Below the pieces are notes generated by a model. That model did no database searches. It was given only the letters and a program-made list of their open reading frames with translations, and was not told the origin of the DNA. Source: Hodarchaeum sp048939725 (GTDB taxonomy: Archaea > Asgardarchaeota > Heimdallarchaeia > Hodarchaeales > Hodarchaeaceae). Taken from it: DNA of 6,860 nt. The DNA is taken from assembly GCA_048939725.1 (NCBI GenBank), contig JBHLPG010000207.1:1-6860 (forward strand), given 5' to 3'. Made by a program: the position numbers and the translations under genes. Of this stretch, positions 5,910-6,860 are shown in pieces; positions within the stretch are counted from its first letter, which is position 1; every line of letters starts with the position of its first letter.

Positions 5910-6860
5910 ATGATAATTAATAAATTCTTGGGAATCCAAGATCTATCCCTAGAAGCCAAATCATTACTGAGAACCTTTTTTTCTTTCACTTTAATTAACT
6001 CTTTATTACTGAGCATTTCAGGGACTTTTTTTGCTTTAAATGCTATAGATAAGATTGGTTTCGCCTTAACAGGGGTAATGATGTCTGTTATCCTGTTAAT
6101 TCAATTTATTTTTGATTATCCTTCGGGATCACTAGGGGATTATGTTGGGCAGCGTTGGATACTTACTATTGCTTATCTCTGCTTTGGATTTGGGTTTTTG
6201 GTGTTAAGTATGGCAGAGACCTTCACTCATTTTCTGGTGGTCGCTTTGGCTAATGGTTTTGCAAACGCTCAATTTTCAGGGGCTATAGACACTTGGTTGG
6301 ATTCTAACTATAAGAAGGTTGATTCTATTGATAAGGATCGTAAAATCTATGGTTATGCTCGGTCGCAAGTAGGTACATTCAATAATCTAGCTTTAGCTGC
6401 ATCCTTCATGCTTGGTGGATTTCTTTCAGTAACCTTTTCTCGTCAATTAGTTTTCTTTCTTCAAGTTTGGTTCTCTTTAATTATGGTTTCATTTGTTTTA
6501 TTAAAAATTAAAGATATAACGATCGTGATTAGTGAATCGGATAGTCAAATTCCTTCAAATGGGGAACAAGAAGGAAAAAATTCGTACTTTGCATACCTTA
6601 AAGGAGGGGTAAGATTTATGTTGTCAAGCAAAGCGGCATTCTTTCTTATACTAGGTATTGGTATTCTTACTACTACTTGGTGGATTTGGGGGTCTTTGAT
6701 ACTTTTTCCACTTTATTACGGATATTCTGGAGATGATATGGGAGCAAATCTCCTCAGAACAATTATAATGCTTAATGGTGTTCCGCTTGGATTACTCGTT
6801 GCTAAATTCAGTAAGAGGATTTCTACGAAGAATTACCCTTTAATGCTGTTGATTTTTCTT
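5910..6860 (+). CDS. Major facilitator superfamily transporter, 3' end outside window
   Basis: The frame is open from ATG 5910 to the end of the window (317 residues visible). Hydrophobic helices lie at about 23-46, 50-69, 83-102, 106-124, 153-174, 180-199, 242-265 and 283-299, matching TM1-6, a cytoplasmic loop (about 200-240) and the start of the second six-helix half. After TM2 the MFS motif A appears as GSLGDYVGQRW (73-83), with Tyr in place of the usual Arg after Asp. DTWLDSNYKK and GYARSQVG (127-155) are loops often seen in MFS drug/sugar exporter-like members. The transporter probably moves a small molecule with a proton gradient; substrate and direction cannot be told. Start: ATG 5910, with a weak GGTTGTGA upstream; GTG 5898 is also in frame. 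The gap from DUF362 is 37 nt with no strong terminator, so it is probably in the same transcript. Confidence 0.88.
   Translation, partial: MIINKFLGIQDLSLEAKSLLRTFFSFTLINSLLLSISGTFFALNAIDKIGFALTGVMMSVILLIQFIFDYPSGSLGDYVGQRWILTIAYLCFGFGFLVLSMAETFTHFLVVALANGFANAQFSGAIDTWLDSNYKKVDSIDKDRKIYGYARSQVGTFNNLALAASFMLGGFLSVTFSRQLVFFLQVWFSLIMVSFVLLKIKDITIVISESDSQIPSNGEQEGKNSYFAYLKGGVRFMLSSKAAFFLILGIGILTTTWWIWGSLILFPLYYGYSGDDMGANLLRTIIMLNGVPLGLLVAKFSKRISTKNYPLMLLIFL

Overview
This window looks archaeal and probably comes from an Asgard archaeon. The reasons are an AT-rich genome, BRE/TATA-type promoters upstream of genes, short Shine-Dalgarno sites, T-tract terminators, and a mix of protein families common in that group (40-residue TPR-array proteins, ArsR-like winged-helix regulators, DUF362, an AKR of the aryl-alcohol dehydrogenase type). 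The lineage is an inference from style and family content, not from a marker gene.

Layout. (1) Nucleotides 2-673 (+) are the 3' part of a DJ-1/PfpI-like protein. The usual nucleophile Cys-His pair is replaced by Gly-Asn, and a beta-rich domain is attached at the C-terminus. (2) A short convergent intergenic region (674-754) holds a pyrimidine tract and a small hairpin that probably end transcription. (3) Nucleotides 2407-755 (-) encode a large TPR-array protein. Its promoter, ribosome site and ATG are intact, but codon 31 is UAG, so the open frame proper starts only after 2315. (4) Nucleotides 2408-2783 are non-coding apart from the TPR promoter. (5) Nucleotides 3464-2784 (-) encode an ArsR-like winged-helix regulator. 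(6) Nucleotides 3465-3884 are an unusually rich divergent control region with three TATA-type promoters and several perfect inverted repeats. It also has a run of stem-loops that could be a small RNA or a structured leader. (7) Nucleotides 3906-6860 (+) carry three closely spaced co-directional genes: an aldo/keto reductase, a DUF362 protein without Fe-S ligands, and an MFS transporter cut by the window end.

Working model (inference): the winged-helix protein represses its own promoter through the TAATTACTG/CAGTAATTA dyad and may also control the divergent reductase-DUF362-transporter unit. That unit would modify a small carbonyl compound and move it across the membrane. The three most notable items are the UAG in the TPR gene, the 420-bp control region with a possible structured RNA, and the DJ-1-like domain that has lost its nucleophile.
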